64,000 nucleotides of DNA from Hippophae tibetana. Its lineage: Eukaryota; Streptophyta; Magnoliopsida; Rosales; Elaeagnaceae. A program made the position numbers and the translations under genes. The notes under the pieces are model-generated. The model was not told where the DNA came from. It ran no database searches and saw nothing but the letters and a program-made list of their open reading frames with translations. The stretch is taken from NCBI GenBank assembly GCA_037013495.1, contig CM072806.1, positions 19,699,001 through 19,763,000 of the forward strand. Reading direction: 5' to 3'. Shown here one piece after another: positions 34,331 to 47,000 of this stretch (positions within the stretch are counted from its first letter, which is position 1; each line of letters begins with the position of its first letter).

Positions 34331-35640
34331 AGAATAACTCAATAGGCTATGAGGCAAGTATAAACATAATTACAAGCTATTTGGACTACTTGGATATGAA
34401 GTAAAATGAATGACTAAATAAAATTTGAATTAAATTTTTTTTATTAAGCACCTGTTAGTATATTCACAATATATTTTTCATTCGATATCCAATTGAAACA
34501 AAACAAAATGTATTAAAAAACTTACTATTCATAGAGATAATAATGTTGTAATACAAAAGTTTACTAGGTCAAAAATAGCTTTTAAGAAATATCCAATAAT
34601 CTATCAAGTAATTACCTTTTTAGTTTCATATTTTATTTCCTTGTTTTAATATTTACTTTATTTCATAAGATTTTATATTCAATTTTCAACAAATGATATC
34701 TAGTATTTTATAGTTATGTTTAATTAGCTAGGATTTATATTTTGTTTCAATATTTATAAATACCTATGTAAGGTTTTAATTGTAGCCAACTTTGATATAA
34801 TTTTTAATAAAAGTTTTCTCTTTAGTTCTTTTTAGAACTTTACCGTATTTATCAAGAGTAATTTTTGTGACATTTATCTTAAACTTATCACTCATATCTC
34901 CCATTATTCTTGAGTGTGATATCTAAAATATTATTCTTTGATACCAAGGTCCCATCTCTTTATAGATAGAAAGTTGCAATCTTTGTTTTCTTTATCTTTA
35001 TCATCTGATTTACAACGTTCATAGTTAAGAGATCAATATTGATATTTAGGTCTCATTTCTTTAAGTGAAGTTCGTATCATTTGGTGTGAGACTAAGACTT
35101 TAAGTCAAGTTAATCCCTTATATTTTTATTTTTTTGTTTATAATTTTGTTTCTTTTATATTATTTATTGTTCTTATATAACACTTTAAAAAAGATAAGAG
35201 AAAAGAGAAAAAAATAGAAAAGTCTCCTGTTGTTGATTTATTCGAAGTTGTAAAAATGTTTTATATTAGATATTATGTCAATAGTAAGGTATGTAGCATG
35301 AAAACTAATAATCGCCATAGAGCTAATTTGCTAGCATCCTCGTAATGGAAAAATTAAATTTAATAGCTTTGCTATATCTAAGGCTACTAGTTTAGAATTA
35401 ATTAATGGACTTTCTAAAGATGTTTAAAATTTGAGAAAGAAAAAATTGACTATTAGGTTACTCATATTTTAATAGGTTGGTTTGATCAACTTATATCTAA
35501 ATACAGGATGTTGATTGATCAACCTATATCTAAAACACGATGAATTGGACCTAACATACTATTACAATAAACCTTTTCTTATTATGCAGAGATTGCCCAA
35601 GCCAATCTACGAGTGAGTATATATGGATTAGTTTGTGTTT
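34331..35640. other. AT-rich DNA without recognised gene
   Basis: No coding signal or terminal repeats that I could pair. A near-repeat of about 25 bp (GATCAACTTATATCTAAATAC and GATCAACCTATATCTAAAACAC) lies at about 35477-35547. Confidence 0.4.
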
Positions 35641-35654
35641 AGACCATTTTCAAA

Positions 35655-36400
35655 ACTAATACAATATGGTCGATTCTTGAGAATGAGAACCAACGAAATC
35701 AATCCAATTCTCACTAAATTTTTTGGTTTGGTTTGAATTAGTTAATAATTTTTTTCCAAATGTATTTTGTTTATTAATATTTTTTCTAACTCTTATATTA
35801 TAGTTTTTAATATTTTCTATATTATTTTTATTATAATCCTTAAATTCAAAAATTTAGTTTTCAAAAATTTATATAATATTGTTATCCATATCAATTATGA
35901 AAGATTTAAAAATAAGATAAATAGATAATATAAAATAATAATAATTTATATTATTGAAAGATAACGTAGTTATAATAGATAAATAATTAAATAATATATA
36001 ATATGTGTTTCTATTGAAATTGTAAGTTAGTGTTTGTTTGTTGTAACTTAGGTAATTGAGTGAGAGGCAAACAAATAAAGAGTTGATTTGAGTGGCGAGT
36101 AGAGGTAGAGAAGCTAAGAGACGGTGCTCTTTGATAAATAATAAAATCTGAGAAAAAAAGAAATGAGAGAATACAGATAATTCTAAAGAAAAACTTAAAA
36201 AGTAATTGTATAAAATAATAATAATAAATAAATTTAATTTGTTTGATTCTTATCAAATTTTTAAAAATAATAATTAAATTAATATAATATAAATTAATTT
36301 TTTAAAATTAAAAATCAAACTAAACTAATAAATATAAAACCAATTTTTTTGAATTAGATTGGTTCACAGGTTCCTATTAATCTCGTACACCTGTATAAAT
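35655..36400. repeat. Candidate imperfect inverted-repeat (MITE-like) element
   Basis: The left part (GAGAACCAACG...CCAATTCTC, then GGTTTGGTTTG, about 35680-35735) and the reverse complement of the right part (GTGAACCAATCTAATTC, then GGTTTTATATTTATTAGTTTAGTTTG, about 36380-36310) are similar. The interior is very AT-rich. I could not fix the ends or a target duplication. Confidence 0.35.
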
Positions 36401-36429
36401 TTTATACACATGTCAGTGGTATGCTTCCA

Positions 36430-36775
36430 AATGAACGGAAAAAGAGAAAAAAAAAACTAAAATTACTTCAATAATATTATAATTTTATTTAAAATTTTGA
36501 AGTATTATTTTAATGATAATTTATTTAAAAAATATATTAATTTAATATAATTTATTATTTAATTAATTTTTTGATATATATATGGTATTAAAATAATATT
36601 TTTAGATAATAAATAATTATCATAAAATTATCTAAATATTAATTAATTAATTTATTATATAAAAATATTATTTAAATATTTTTTATATGCAATTTTTTTT
36701 TCAATTAAATAATAATTATATTACATTAATATATTTTTAAATAATTTATCAATAAAATACCGTGTTAATACACCC
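36430..36775. other. Extremely AT-rich block upstream of the host gene
   Basis: About 350 bp consisting almost only of A and T (many AATTAATTAATT and ATTTAAATATT steps). It ends just before the TATA-like element of the host gene. It may act as a nucleosome-poor or matrix-attachment-type region. That is inference from base composition only. Confidence 0.5.
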
Positions 36776-36784
36776 ATTTTGGAA

Positions 36785-36790
36785 TATAAA
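36785..36790 (+). promoter_or_regulatory. TATA box of the host gene (candidate)
   Basis: TATAAA within GGAATATAAATTTG. It is followed about 30 bp on by a shift to GC-richer sequence (from GTAGCCGACTCGC, about 36815), which looks like transcribed leader. No mapped transcript is available here. Confidence 0.5.
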
Positions 36791-36814
36791 TTTGTATGTA
36801 TACGCAACAAAATC

Positions 36815-37029
36815 TGTAGCCGACTCGCTTGTTTCTTTTCGGCTTCTGCCCAGAGGTTAGATCACTTCTTCTACTGCATATTCTGGTCAGTCTTCGGCCT
36901 TGATCCGCTCTTCACGGTCCTTAATGCCTTCGTCCCCTGTCGTGGTACCCTAGGATTTCACTGAATTTCATCCACGAAACTTAGCTTGAAGCCGGTGATT
37001 TTAGTTTCAGGCTTCGTTCTTAGTATAAG
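36815..37029 (+). other. 5' leader exon of the host gene (candidate)
   Basis: About 215 bp, markedly less AT-rich than its surroundings and pyrimidine-rich. It ends at TATAAG|GTAGTTG, a plausible donor site at 37030. The leader would resume at 38064 after the acceptor CATCTCGCTAG and reach the start ATG at 38080. A 1.0 kb leader intron near the start codon is common in constitutively expressed plant genes. The transcription start is inferred from the TATA box position. Confidence 0.55.
36924..36953 (+). CDS. Upstream ORF in the host gene leader (9 codons)
   Basis: ATG CCT TCG TCC CCT GTC GTG GTA CCC TAG encodes MPSSPVVVP. It is the only ATG in the proposed leader exon, and no other ATG precedes 38080 after splicing. 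The run of Val and Pro codons before the stop is the kind of composition that can slow termination, but no function is shown. It matters only if transcription starts upstream of 36924. Confidence 0.35.
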   Translation: MPSSPVVVP

Positions 37030-38079
37030 GTAGTTGTTGTTTTTTATTGATTTCTGTTCAATTTCTGCTGTTTTCTAATAAATGTATTCCAAATCGAGTT
37101 TTGTTGTATTCGGATTGATCGATTGATTTTAGTTTTTTTAATTTTTTTTTGCAGTAGATTCGTTTAATTTTCTCAATTTGTTTTTTGAATTTTTGAATAA
37201 TTTTAACGTATTAATATCTGAGAGAGTTATATTGGGAAATTTGTCTGTTCCCTTCTATTTATTGCCAGAATTGTGTCGCTGCTTTCGAATTTGCTGTGCA
37301 TTGTAGACCTAGTGATAAGGCTCGCAGGCGGTATATTGCGTAGATTTGATAATGGAATTCTAACTAGCTAATGGTTGTATGGTTACTTTGTGCTCAATTT
37401 GTGGTGGGTGTCTTTTTTTTTGTTTTTTTCTGTTGGTTTTTTATTTATTTAGTTATGTATTTTTTGTTGTTGAGAAATCCATTGATTTTGTGGTATTCAG
37501 GTCCTTAGTTCATATTTATGAAAATTACAGCGAAATGTGTTTATGTCTTTGTGTCCTAAAGCCTTTATTGATTGTAATGCTTTCACAATTTCTATGCTAT
37601 ATGCTCATATGGTAGATAATCTTGTCTCACAGCAGTTCCTAAAAAAAATGAAGTAGATAATATTTAAAAAAATTATCTTGATCCCTTCAGGGAAGCATTA
37701 CATGTTTGAGTTTGGGGACGATTATACCAAAATCCGTCCCCTTCTGTTCCGTGCCAATTCCTACTACCTACATAGGTAAAATATATACAGTTGCTAGGCT
37801 CTGCTGTATTTTTCATCTTTGTTTCGTTTGTTGTTGTTTGTTTTGTGCATCTTTCTTCTCTTTTATATAGATTAGGTCAGAAGAATAAGAAAATGATCAT
37901 TGATTGATGATAGGTATTCGTGTGCTGCCATGGTTTACCCTTGAAAGATCCATTGATAAGAATAGCTATCAGCTTTTTTCCCCCCTGAAATTTAATATCC
38001 TAGTGTGGTTTGCTTAATATGCCTTGTTCTGATCACAATTTCCCTGTGTTTCCATCTCGCTAGATCTTGTGGATCAAAT

Positions 38080-41000
38080 ATGGAACCGATGATTCCTCTT
38101 TTGATTTTGTTGCCTGCTTTGTTTGTTGCGGCTCTTATTCCATCTGGAATGTCCTTCCCTTCTGCTTCTACTGTGCCTGCTTTCCTCTGGTCTTCTCATT
38201 CTCATCACGACCGGTACGTATTACTTCCCTTCTCATCTTAATTTTTTGTTTCCCCTCTATCTTATCTCTAGCCCTTGCCCTTATATCTTCTTCTTGCATT
38301 TTATTGGCTCAGATTTTTTATTTATTTATTTACTTAAATTTCCATCATGTTTGTTTGCTGCCCTTGAACCTCCTACCAGTTTTATGCACCTTTGCCTTGT
38401 CTTATACCTCTTTTACAAGCTATTCCATTGATGAGCCGATTCTATTCTTTTTGAGCTCGCCAAACGTGCCGAGTTCTAATCAATTGTATCTTACAGTATG
38501 TCCTACTGCTTTTTGGTAAGCAATTTTTAGTAATGGAAGATGGATGTGCGTGATGCAACAGAAATTATAGCATGACCTCCTAATATTTGAGGAAGCAGAT
38601 AAGCAGGAATTTCCTGTTTACTTCTAAATGCTTACAACTGGAAATGCCACTTACCATGAGGATATATATATGTTCCTACACAGTTTTGTAATAGACAAAG
38701 TTAATCAGTTACTTACTCTGCATTGAGCAGCGCTTGCATTAACTTGGTAAAGCAAAACATTGGCTACATTGACTCTGAATAAGATGCATTCGCGTGCCTG
38801 CGTGAGAAGAAAAATAGCGCAAGAAGAATAGAATAGCACATGGGAGCAATAGACTAAATGCTCTTAGATTGTACTGTGTTTGAAGTTTACAAGTATAAGA
38901 AGTTTAGAGGCCCTAGTATACCCATAGATTTGGAACCAGTCTCCTAAAATCAAGGAATACAATAATTATTCTTAAACTGTCAACCTTATCTAATTCTCTT
39001 AGGGCATGCTTACCTAAGGGGAATTGTGTTGATTCCCTTTCTATTTGCTTCACTTTTTTTCTTTTTCTTTTCTGGGTTCTGAATGGGAGAAAGATCTGCT
39101 CCAAAATAACAATCCTATTTTCTAAAAGCACTTCCCCTACTATAATCTTGTTACTGATTGGCTTTCTTCTTTACGTTCCTTTATTTTTCCTTTGATATGA
39201 TTAACTAATGACTAGCCTACTTTTTTATAGTCAAATTATTATATGTATTAAGTATCATATTTTTTATTGCATTGTTGACTTTTTTTTTTAATTTTAAAAA
39301 TAACTTTTAGTTCTATTTTCAGAAACTGAAATACTCTTATTATAAGTGTGAACACCCAAAAAAAAAATAAAAATATATGAACTAATACTCTTATTTTTAT
39401 TCATCATTTTTACTTCACATAATACTTCCTTAGCCTGATTCATTTTTACTGTGATGTTGTTTGATTTTCGTATCATTTTAGTGATCAGTAAAAACACTCT
39501 AATACAAATCAGAAAGCTGATTAATTTGTTATAAAACTTGTGAGGTGGCCCAAAGTTTTCCCACTTTGCAATGCATTAAATTTGGTCGTCTTATATTCTT
39601 TTATTGTGCAATTGTGTTTGGCTGCATGCTGTCAAACGATTAGACTGGAGGCAGCTGTGAATTACCAGACCATCTCTCCGAAGGAACTTGTGAAGTCTGT
39701 GCTGTCTGAAGGGGGTTGGACAAACATATTGGTAAGTTAGTTTCCTTGTATAGCAGCTCCTCTTCTCTCTCTGCATTTCTGTCCCTTTCTTTACTTTCCT
39801 CCTCTATTGATATTGTGCTTTTTAGAATCTATTAAAATTTGTCTCATTGTATGTTGATCTCTTATTGGTGAGTTGTATTTAATGTCTTTGGACGTTCTTT
39901 TATCTTTTTCCTGCCTCTTCATTCTCCCTCTTACACCTACTTTTTAATACTAGTGCTCAAGGGAAGAACTGAAGCAGCCTTTGGACCTGGCTCTTATTTT
40001 TGTTGGTAGAGAGGTAAGAATTTTTGGTATTTTATACTTAATTGTGTCTTGAGCTAGTCACTCTAGGTATATTTCTTTTCCATCAACATTCACAGTCATA
40101 AGAGCTTTTTGAATCCTCAATGCAAGTAGAATGTTAGATACTTACATGTCACTTGATGTTGTGGCATCCTTCTTGGAAGTAATGTCATCGTTCTTGTTAC
40201 TTTTTATTGTTTTCATAACATGGATCCTAAAATTCATTTTCTTCTTTAATTATAGATGCACAAAATCTGTATGTATACATGGTTGTCACTTATCAAAATT
40301 AAAATAGTTCTCTCCTTCATTGTAATGATATTGCACATTCTTGTCCTTAAAAAGGCATACTTTTAATTGCTATCACCTATTATTTAACTGATTAAAATTA
40401 ACATTGTTCTCCCCTTCATTGTAAAGCACCTGGAGGGCTAAAAGTCTTAATAGCACATACATAATGTTATGTACTTGGCGTAGAAGCCTTTAATTCAAAT
40501 TGAAGAAGATAAATATTATCCAATTCAAGGATTAATTTCGCGATTCAATCCTTAGAGAATAAACCAAAAATTATAAATAAAAGTGGAAGCACAATTTCAG
40601 CATCAAACATCAATAGTAATTTAGAAAGAGAAGAGCTCCTTCTGAACCCTACCTATCAATTGGCTTGTCTGGACCGGCTGGGAAGGAATTAGGAATGGAT
40701 GGCAGAATGAAAGCAACTCCAACTATTTACCCACCATAGACAGCTTTAAAGGGGAGTGGATGATATTCTATTTTGACTCCAACTGGCTCGTTGGGACTCA
40801 AAATTTGACCCGAAAAAAAAATGCATGAAGTAAGCCAAGTAAGAAAATAATGCTTCTCAGATAAGAGTTTGCTTACTACTATAATGCGTGACTAAAGCGA
40901 ACGTGAAGCTAGTTGGTTTTGGTTTGGTGTCATCCTCACATAACACCATGCTATAATCTGGTGTATAATATTCATGTAAGTCAACAACATTGAAGGTAGT

Positions 41001-44000
41001 TGAAATTTGCAAATGTCTAGTTGATCAAGTAAATAAGTATTAGAACCAGTCTTCTTAACGGTCTTACAAGGCCCAATCTTCATGTCTTGTAATTTAGAGT
41101 AAGAGCCAGCTGGAGTCCTTCTTTTACTAAGGTGTGCCATTACCGATTCTCCAATGGAAAACTCCTTAGATCTCCTTTTCTTACGTGCTTGAGCTTTGTA
41201 AATAACATTGGTTTTTTCAAGATTAGTTTTCACCTCTATCATTTGCATAGTATCCTTAGCCGTTTTAATAGTTGGCTTTTAAAAATTGTGAGTGGGGTGA
41301 CATCAGAAACGAAGTTAGGTAGTTTAGTGTAAACTATTATAAATAGACTTTCAAGTGGACCTATTAACCATGCTATTGAAAGTAAATTCCACCCGAGGGA
41401 GAGCTAAATCTCATTGTTTAGGCTTAGTTCCAGAAACGCATTGAATCATGAAGTCCTATTAACAACTTTAGTCTACCCATCAATTTGTGGATGGAAAGTT
41501 GTGCTAAATTTCAAATTAGTCCCAAATCTTTTCCACAATTCTTTCTAGAAGTAATTTGTGAACTTCACATCTCTATGGGAAACAATAGTCTTAGGGACCC
41601 ATGCAACTTCACAAAATCTCTAAAGAACAACAAGGCCACATAGTTAGCATCAACAGTCTTCTTGCGAGTAATGAAATGAGCCATTTTTGAATACCTATCC
41701 ACTGCCACCTTCATTGACTCCATATTTCTAAGAGTTTTAGGAAGCCTTGGGACAAGGTCCATGCTAAGGTCCTCCCATATATTTTTAGGAATTGTGATAG
41801 GTATATACATACCAATGTTTTGAGAAACCCCTTGGCTGATTGGCATATTGGGCATCTTTGAACAAATTTCATGACCTTTTTTTTAGCTGAGGCCAGTAGT
41901 ATTTTTTCTCCAATGACTGTAGTCTTGTCCCCGCCTTATAGGTAGCCGACCCATTGGAATGATGCTCTTTGATAAGGAACTCTCTTAAGGATGTTCTAGA
42001 AATGCACAATCTGTTTCCTTTGAATGGAAATCCTTATTAATGTGGTAGTCTCCCTTGAGAGTCTTTTGAGAATAGTCTAGCCAAATGATCTTGAAGTCTC
42101 CATCTGTCTCATAAAATCCCTTTTATCTCTTCAAAATTGGTGATCTCATTTCTGGTCAAAGTGAGTAGGTGAACTCTCATGCTTAATCATCTGCAATGAC
42201 ATTCTGTTTTCCATTCTTGTGCTTGAACATAAAATGAAACCTTTGTAAGAACAAATCCCATGTGATGTGCATTTTATTCTAATTCTTCTGTGAGTTGAGG
42301 TGTATTAAAGAGTGATGATCTCTAGGCAGCACAAATTCTTTTTTGAATGAAGTAGTGTTCTCAATGTTTACATACCTTTATAACTGCATATAACTCTTGC
42401 TCATAGGTGGACCACTTCCTCCTAGCCTTATCGAGCTTTTCTTTGAAGTACTCAATGACCCTATCCTCTTGCATCAAAACTGCACTAATGCCAATGCCTA
42501 AGGCATCTGTTTCCACTTGAAAAACTAGATCAAAGTTTGGTAAAGCTGAGACAAGAGCATTATTAGTTAATTTCAACTTGATAAGGTCAAAACTATGTTA
42601 TTTTAGTTCCCAAATAAATTTTCCCTTTTTCAAGCAATCATTTAGAAGTGTAACCAAGGAATTGAAATTCCTTATAAACCTTTTGTAGGAGGTGGCAAAA
42701 CCATGGAAACTATGAACCTCATGCACATTAGTGGGTACAGACCATTCCTAAACTGCCTCTATCTTCATTTGATCAACAACCACTCCTTCAGAGCTTATAA
42801 TAAATCCCCAAAACCCTAAACCTCTAGTTAATAACCACCATTTTTTTAAATTCAGAGGGCTTGTTTTCTCTCAGCACTTCTAACACTGATCTCAAATGTT
42901 TGAGATGTTCCTCTTCACTTTGATTGAAAATCAGAATGTCATCAAAATATACAACAAATATTTTGGTAAAAGGCTTAAGTACTTGGCTCATTGACCTCGT
43001 TAAGGTGTTGGGGCATTACACAAGCCAAAAAGCAGCCATTCATATATACCCTCCATGGTTTTAAAAGTAGTCTTCCATTCATCCCCTGGTCTTATACGGA
43101 TTTGATGGGTACCCATTCCTCAAGTCCAGTTTGGAGAACACTGTGGAGCCTTCCAAGTTATCCAACATGTCTTTAAGTCTAGGTATTTGGGAATCTGTAC
43201 TTGACCGTTATCTTATTAATAGCCCCTGTTATTTACACACATTCTACTTAAGCCATCCTCCTTAGGAACAAGCAAAGCAGGGACTGCACAAGGGCTTAAA
43301 CTTTTTTGTATGTGTTGTTTCTTTAACAATTCTTCAACCATTACCTAAAGGATTTCATGCTCCTTAGGGGGTAACCTGCCTTTAGGAACCAAATCAATCT
43401 GATGTTGGATATTCCTCAAAGGAAGGAGTTCTTGAGGTAATTCTTCTGATGATAACTCCTCAAATTCTTCCTGTAGGGCTTTAAGTGCAGGAGATCAACA
43501 ATTATCAGTTTGAGTGACTTACTTGATAACTAGGGCAACCATACATAGTTTGCAATTTTTTAATTGCATGTATTTTTGAGCGAAAGGAGGTCAATTAGGC
43601 TGGTTTGTTAGAAGTAATAAGGGTGTTAGTCTTAGCAAAAGTTACCTAAGGTACCATCACCAACTAGTTGTTCCATAAGAACGAGTAGGTACTATGTGAC
43701 ATGCATCAATGTTAAGTGTGTTACACTCCACCTCATCTTTATAGTATTTGCCTATGGATAAAGGAATAGTGCATCTATTTATGACCTTAGTTTTAGTGCC
43801 CTTTTTAATCCAACTTTATAAGAAGGATGCTTAGCATTTGTCAATCCCATAGCCTTAACGACACTCTTTGACACCACATTTTTACCACTACCTCTGTCAA
43901 CTATGACATCACACCTTATTGATTGTGCACCTTGTCCTGAAATGAGTTGGTTTATGCTCCTTAAGAGCTAGCAAAATCCTTTAAACAATACAAGTAAACC

Positions 44001-47000
44001 TCTCCCCTATATCTCCATTTGCAAGCTACTTCTTCATACTCCTCTTCAATAATTTCACCAAAATGGTCTTCTTGCTCCTCCATTCACTCTACTATGTTCA
44101 AGGTTCTCCTAAGTGCACACTCACTGGATCTATGTTTAGGTTGATTACGTTTAAAGCATTTAAGGATTCCTGTTTTTGCTTAAGGATTGGGCTTTTGGGG
44201 GGTTTGCGAGATGTTTTCCCAGATTCTTAGAAGGTTGGGTGGAGTTTGGGGGTCCTTTATGTGAACAAGGAAACTGGGATGATCAAGTGGGGAATAAGGT
44301 TGCTTGTCAATACTTGTTTCAGTTTTTGGTCTTTTGGGGAATGGTGAGTGTAATGGCCTTGGGAAAGCTTGCTACATTATGAATATTCACTTAGCTCCTC
44401 TAAGACTCTTTCAATCTTGAGATTGCTTCATGATTTTTTTGAGATTCATTATCCTCCAAGTCATTTTGAGCCCCGAGTTCTTCAAACTCATCCACATACT
44501 CAGCAACTGTTCTCATCTCTTGTTGGCAACGGTGATACTATTTGAACAGTGTCTGTCGGTAATCCGAATGAAGAAATTGCTCAAACATTAAGTGTCTAAT
44601 CCATTCCCATGAATTAATGGCCAACTCTCCATGCCTTCTTCTTGTAGATTGAACCTGTCCTATCAGGCACTAGCCTCTCTCTTGAACTTGTAACTACCAT
44701 TCGTACTTCTTTATCCTCGGGGGCTTCCATATACTCAAATTAATTATTAACAGCCTTCACCCAATTCAGAAATTCTCCGGTGTTTAACTGCCCACTATAG
44801 TAAGGGATATCATTCTTAGTTGTATAGTCTGAGTATTCCTTAGTTTTGGGTCTAAAAGGAGTAGTTGTTTGGTGATGAGGTTCAGTTTCTGTTTGGGGAA
44901 AATGTTCCATGGGGTGCGAATGGTTTTGGGTATAATGATATGGGAATGGGTAAGCTTGTGGAGTGAACTGGGTTGGTGGGTTAGCTTTGGGCGAAAATAG
45001 AGTTTTTTGGCGATGTTTAGAGTCATCAGCGAAGTCTCTGTTTGGGTGTTGGGTTGGCGAGAATCGGGTAGTGTGGATTTGCAATGAAGATGGACGGGTT
45101 GGAGCCATGGGAAGCTGCAAAGAAGGTGGGTGATGGTTATCGAGAGCGGGCTTGAGAGTTTTGAGCTCAGAAATAAAATCCTCACGCATTTGTGCCATAC
45201 TCTGTTGAAATTCTTGCATGAAGACTCAAAAATGAGTTTCATTTCTTTCATCCTGCTCATGAGAACATGAGGTCAATATCTTCGCAAGGGAAGATTTAGT
45301 CAAGTCGTGCAAAGTTTCATCACCATAATGGGGCATCATTGAGCTTTGGGAAGACCAATTGGCATAGGAGCCTTTAATTCAAACAGAAGAAGATAAAAAT
45401 TTTCCAATTCAATCCTTAGAAAACATACCAAAAATTACAGAGAAAAATGAAAGCAAAATTTCAGCATCAAACATCAACTAAATCTCCAGCTTTTTCCTCA
45501 CGCATTTAGCTGCAATTTTGATACACAAAACGAAAGTTTTGCTGTAACAGGAATTGCCAACACTGCCCTCAGTCTATTCCATTAATCGAAACAAAAGCCA
45601 AACAAACGACAGCAAACAAAGAAAAATGACACTGAAGAAACAAAATTGGAAATAAAATAGGAAGCTTATCATGTTGCTCCTGCATCGGTACTGTACAATT
45701 GATCTTATGCGAATATGCTTGATAATGCAGAACACAAATTTTTGTTCTGTGTTTATGCCCAAGGCAACTAACAATGTCTGTTTCCTGTAGTTGCGGTCTT
45801 CAGATATGTATGCATACAGTGATGCAGACCAATCTTTGGTAGACTTGCTCAAGGTAACTAGAATTGTCCAACTGTGTATAGTTAGCCTTTTGTTCTAATT
45901 ATATTGCATTAGTTAATTTTCTTGCTTTAATGGATACCTTTATATGGTTCTGCATAGGTGTCTTTCACCAGATCTAATTTTTCCATGGCATTCCCTTATG
46001 TTGCTGTATCGGAGGAGGGGTCAATGGCAAAAAATCTTCTTGCAGGGTTTAAGGAATCTTGTGGACAAGGTGCTAGATTCAGTAATGTTGCTTTGTTGGG
46101 TTCATGTTCTTTGGACGGTGGAAAGTTTCAGAAGCTTGCTAACCTACAGTCTGTTCATGTAAATGAATTTGAAAATTATATGACTATCATTGTACAACTT
46201 TGGGGCTATGAAAGAAAACCTTAAATATTCTCATTATAATTGAATAGGATTATCTTGCCTCAAGAATGAAGAAAGAATCAGATGGGAAAGCAGATGTGGT
46301 TGTTTACTGCCACGAGGGATCTCATTATTCAAAGGAATCTGGTCAACCACAATCAGAGGGTATGTTTACTAGTAGTGAATATTTTGGTTGTTTGACAAGT
46401 CATAAAAATCAATATTCATAGAATTTCTTGTTAGGGAATATGAGGAGTGTCCCATATTGAAAACATACGATATAAAAGTGCGCTTTGCAAGTGCTTGGGC
46501 CACCTCTTTTCATTGAATTAACCTTTTGGATAGAGAGGGAATCCATTGCTCTTGGCCTTGGGACTCTTTAGACTTCATCATTTCTGACAAGAGGATTGTA
46601 ATTGAATTTTCAGGTGAGACTTTTGCCGGCCTTGCTAGCTCTTTGGATCAGTCTGGGGCAAAATATACCGTGCTATATGTTTCAGATCCCTTGGTGTCAA
46701 ATGAGAGTCCTTATCGGGATTTAGAAAGATTTCTGGCTGAAGGGGATTCAGGAAAAGGATTGGGCAACTCCACCATCTGTGATGAAGTTTGCCAGATAAA
46801 ATCATCACTTCTGGAGGGACTTTTAGTTGTAAGTAGTAGTTGTTTACACATTTGGTATTCTGCTGTGTTATGCTCATATATATGCCCATGTTCTTTACTG
46901 TCTTTAATTCTTTCTTATATATTTTTATAAGGTAAACATTATGTACACCCTGAGGTATATTCAAATGTCACCCAAGTCCTAAATTTCAAATTTTGTGTCA

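Larger units (their letters stand above)
40472..45692 (-). mobile_element. Ty3/gypsy LTR retrotransposon inside intron 3, antisense, broken
   Basis: It reads leftward, opposite to the host gene. Parts on the minus strand are gag (45219-44740, with [18 protein letters not shown]), an aspartic protease-like [12 protein letters not shown] region (about 43920-43880), reverse transcriptase (about 43420-42740, with [10 protein letters not shown] near 42960), RNase H (42576-42361), integrase core (41855-41565, with [10 protein letters not shown]) and integrase C-terminal domain (41248-40892, with [14 protein letters not shown]). Direct terminal repeats begin TGGC(G/A)TAG(A/G)AGCCTTTAATTCAAA at 40477 and 45360. 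They align for about 120-140 bp before diverging. GTACT occurs at 40472-40476 and at 45688-45692 as a possible target duplication, but the right LTR end is uncertain. There are many internal breaks, so it is an old copy. The lineage is chromovirus-like on the integrase end. I did not see a clear chromodomain. Confidence 0.85.

Noticed and set aside
38067-38519. Open frames of 150 and 102 codons overlapping the first coding exon
   Set aside because: They run from exon 1 through the donor site into intron 1 in other frames, are Phe/Leu/Ser-rich from T-rich sequence, and match nothing. The spliced frame from 38080 explains the exon.
45688-45692. GTACT as a firm target duplication for the intron-3 gypsy element
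   Set aside because: It matches 40472-40476, but the preceding bases do not form the usual CA end of an LTR, and a 5-bp match can occur by chance. It is kept only as a possibility.
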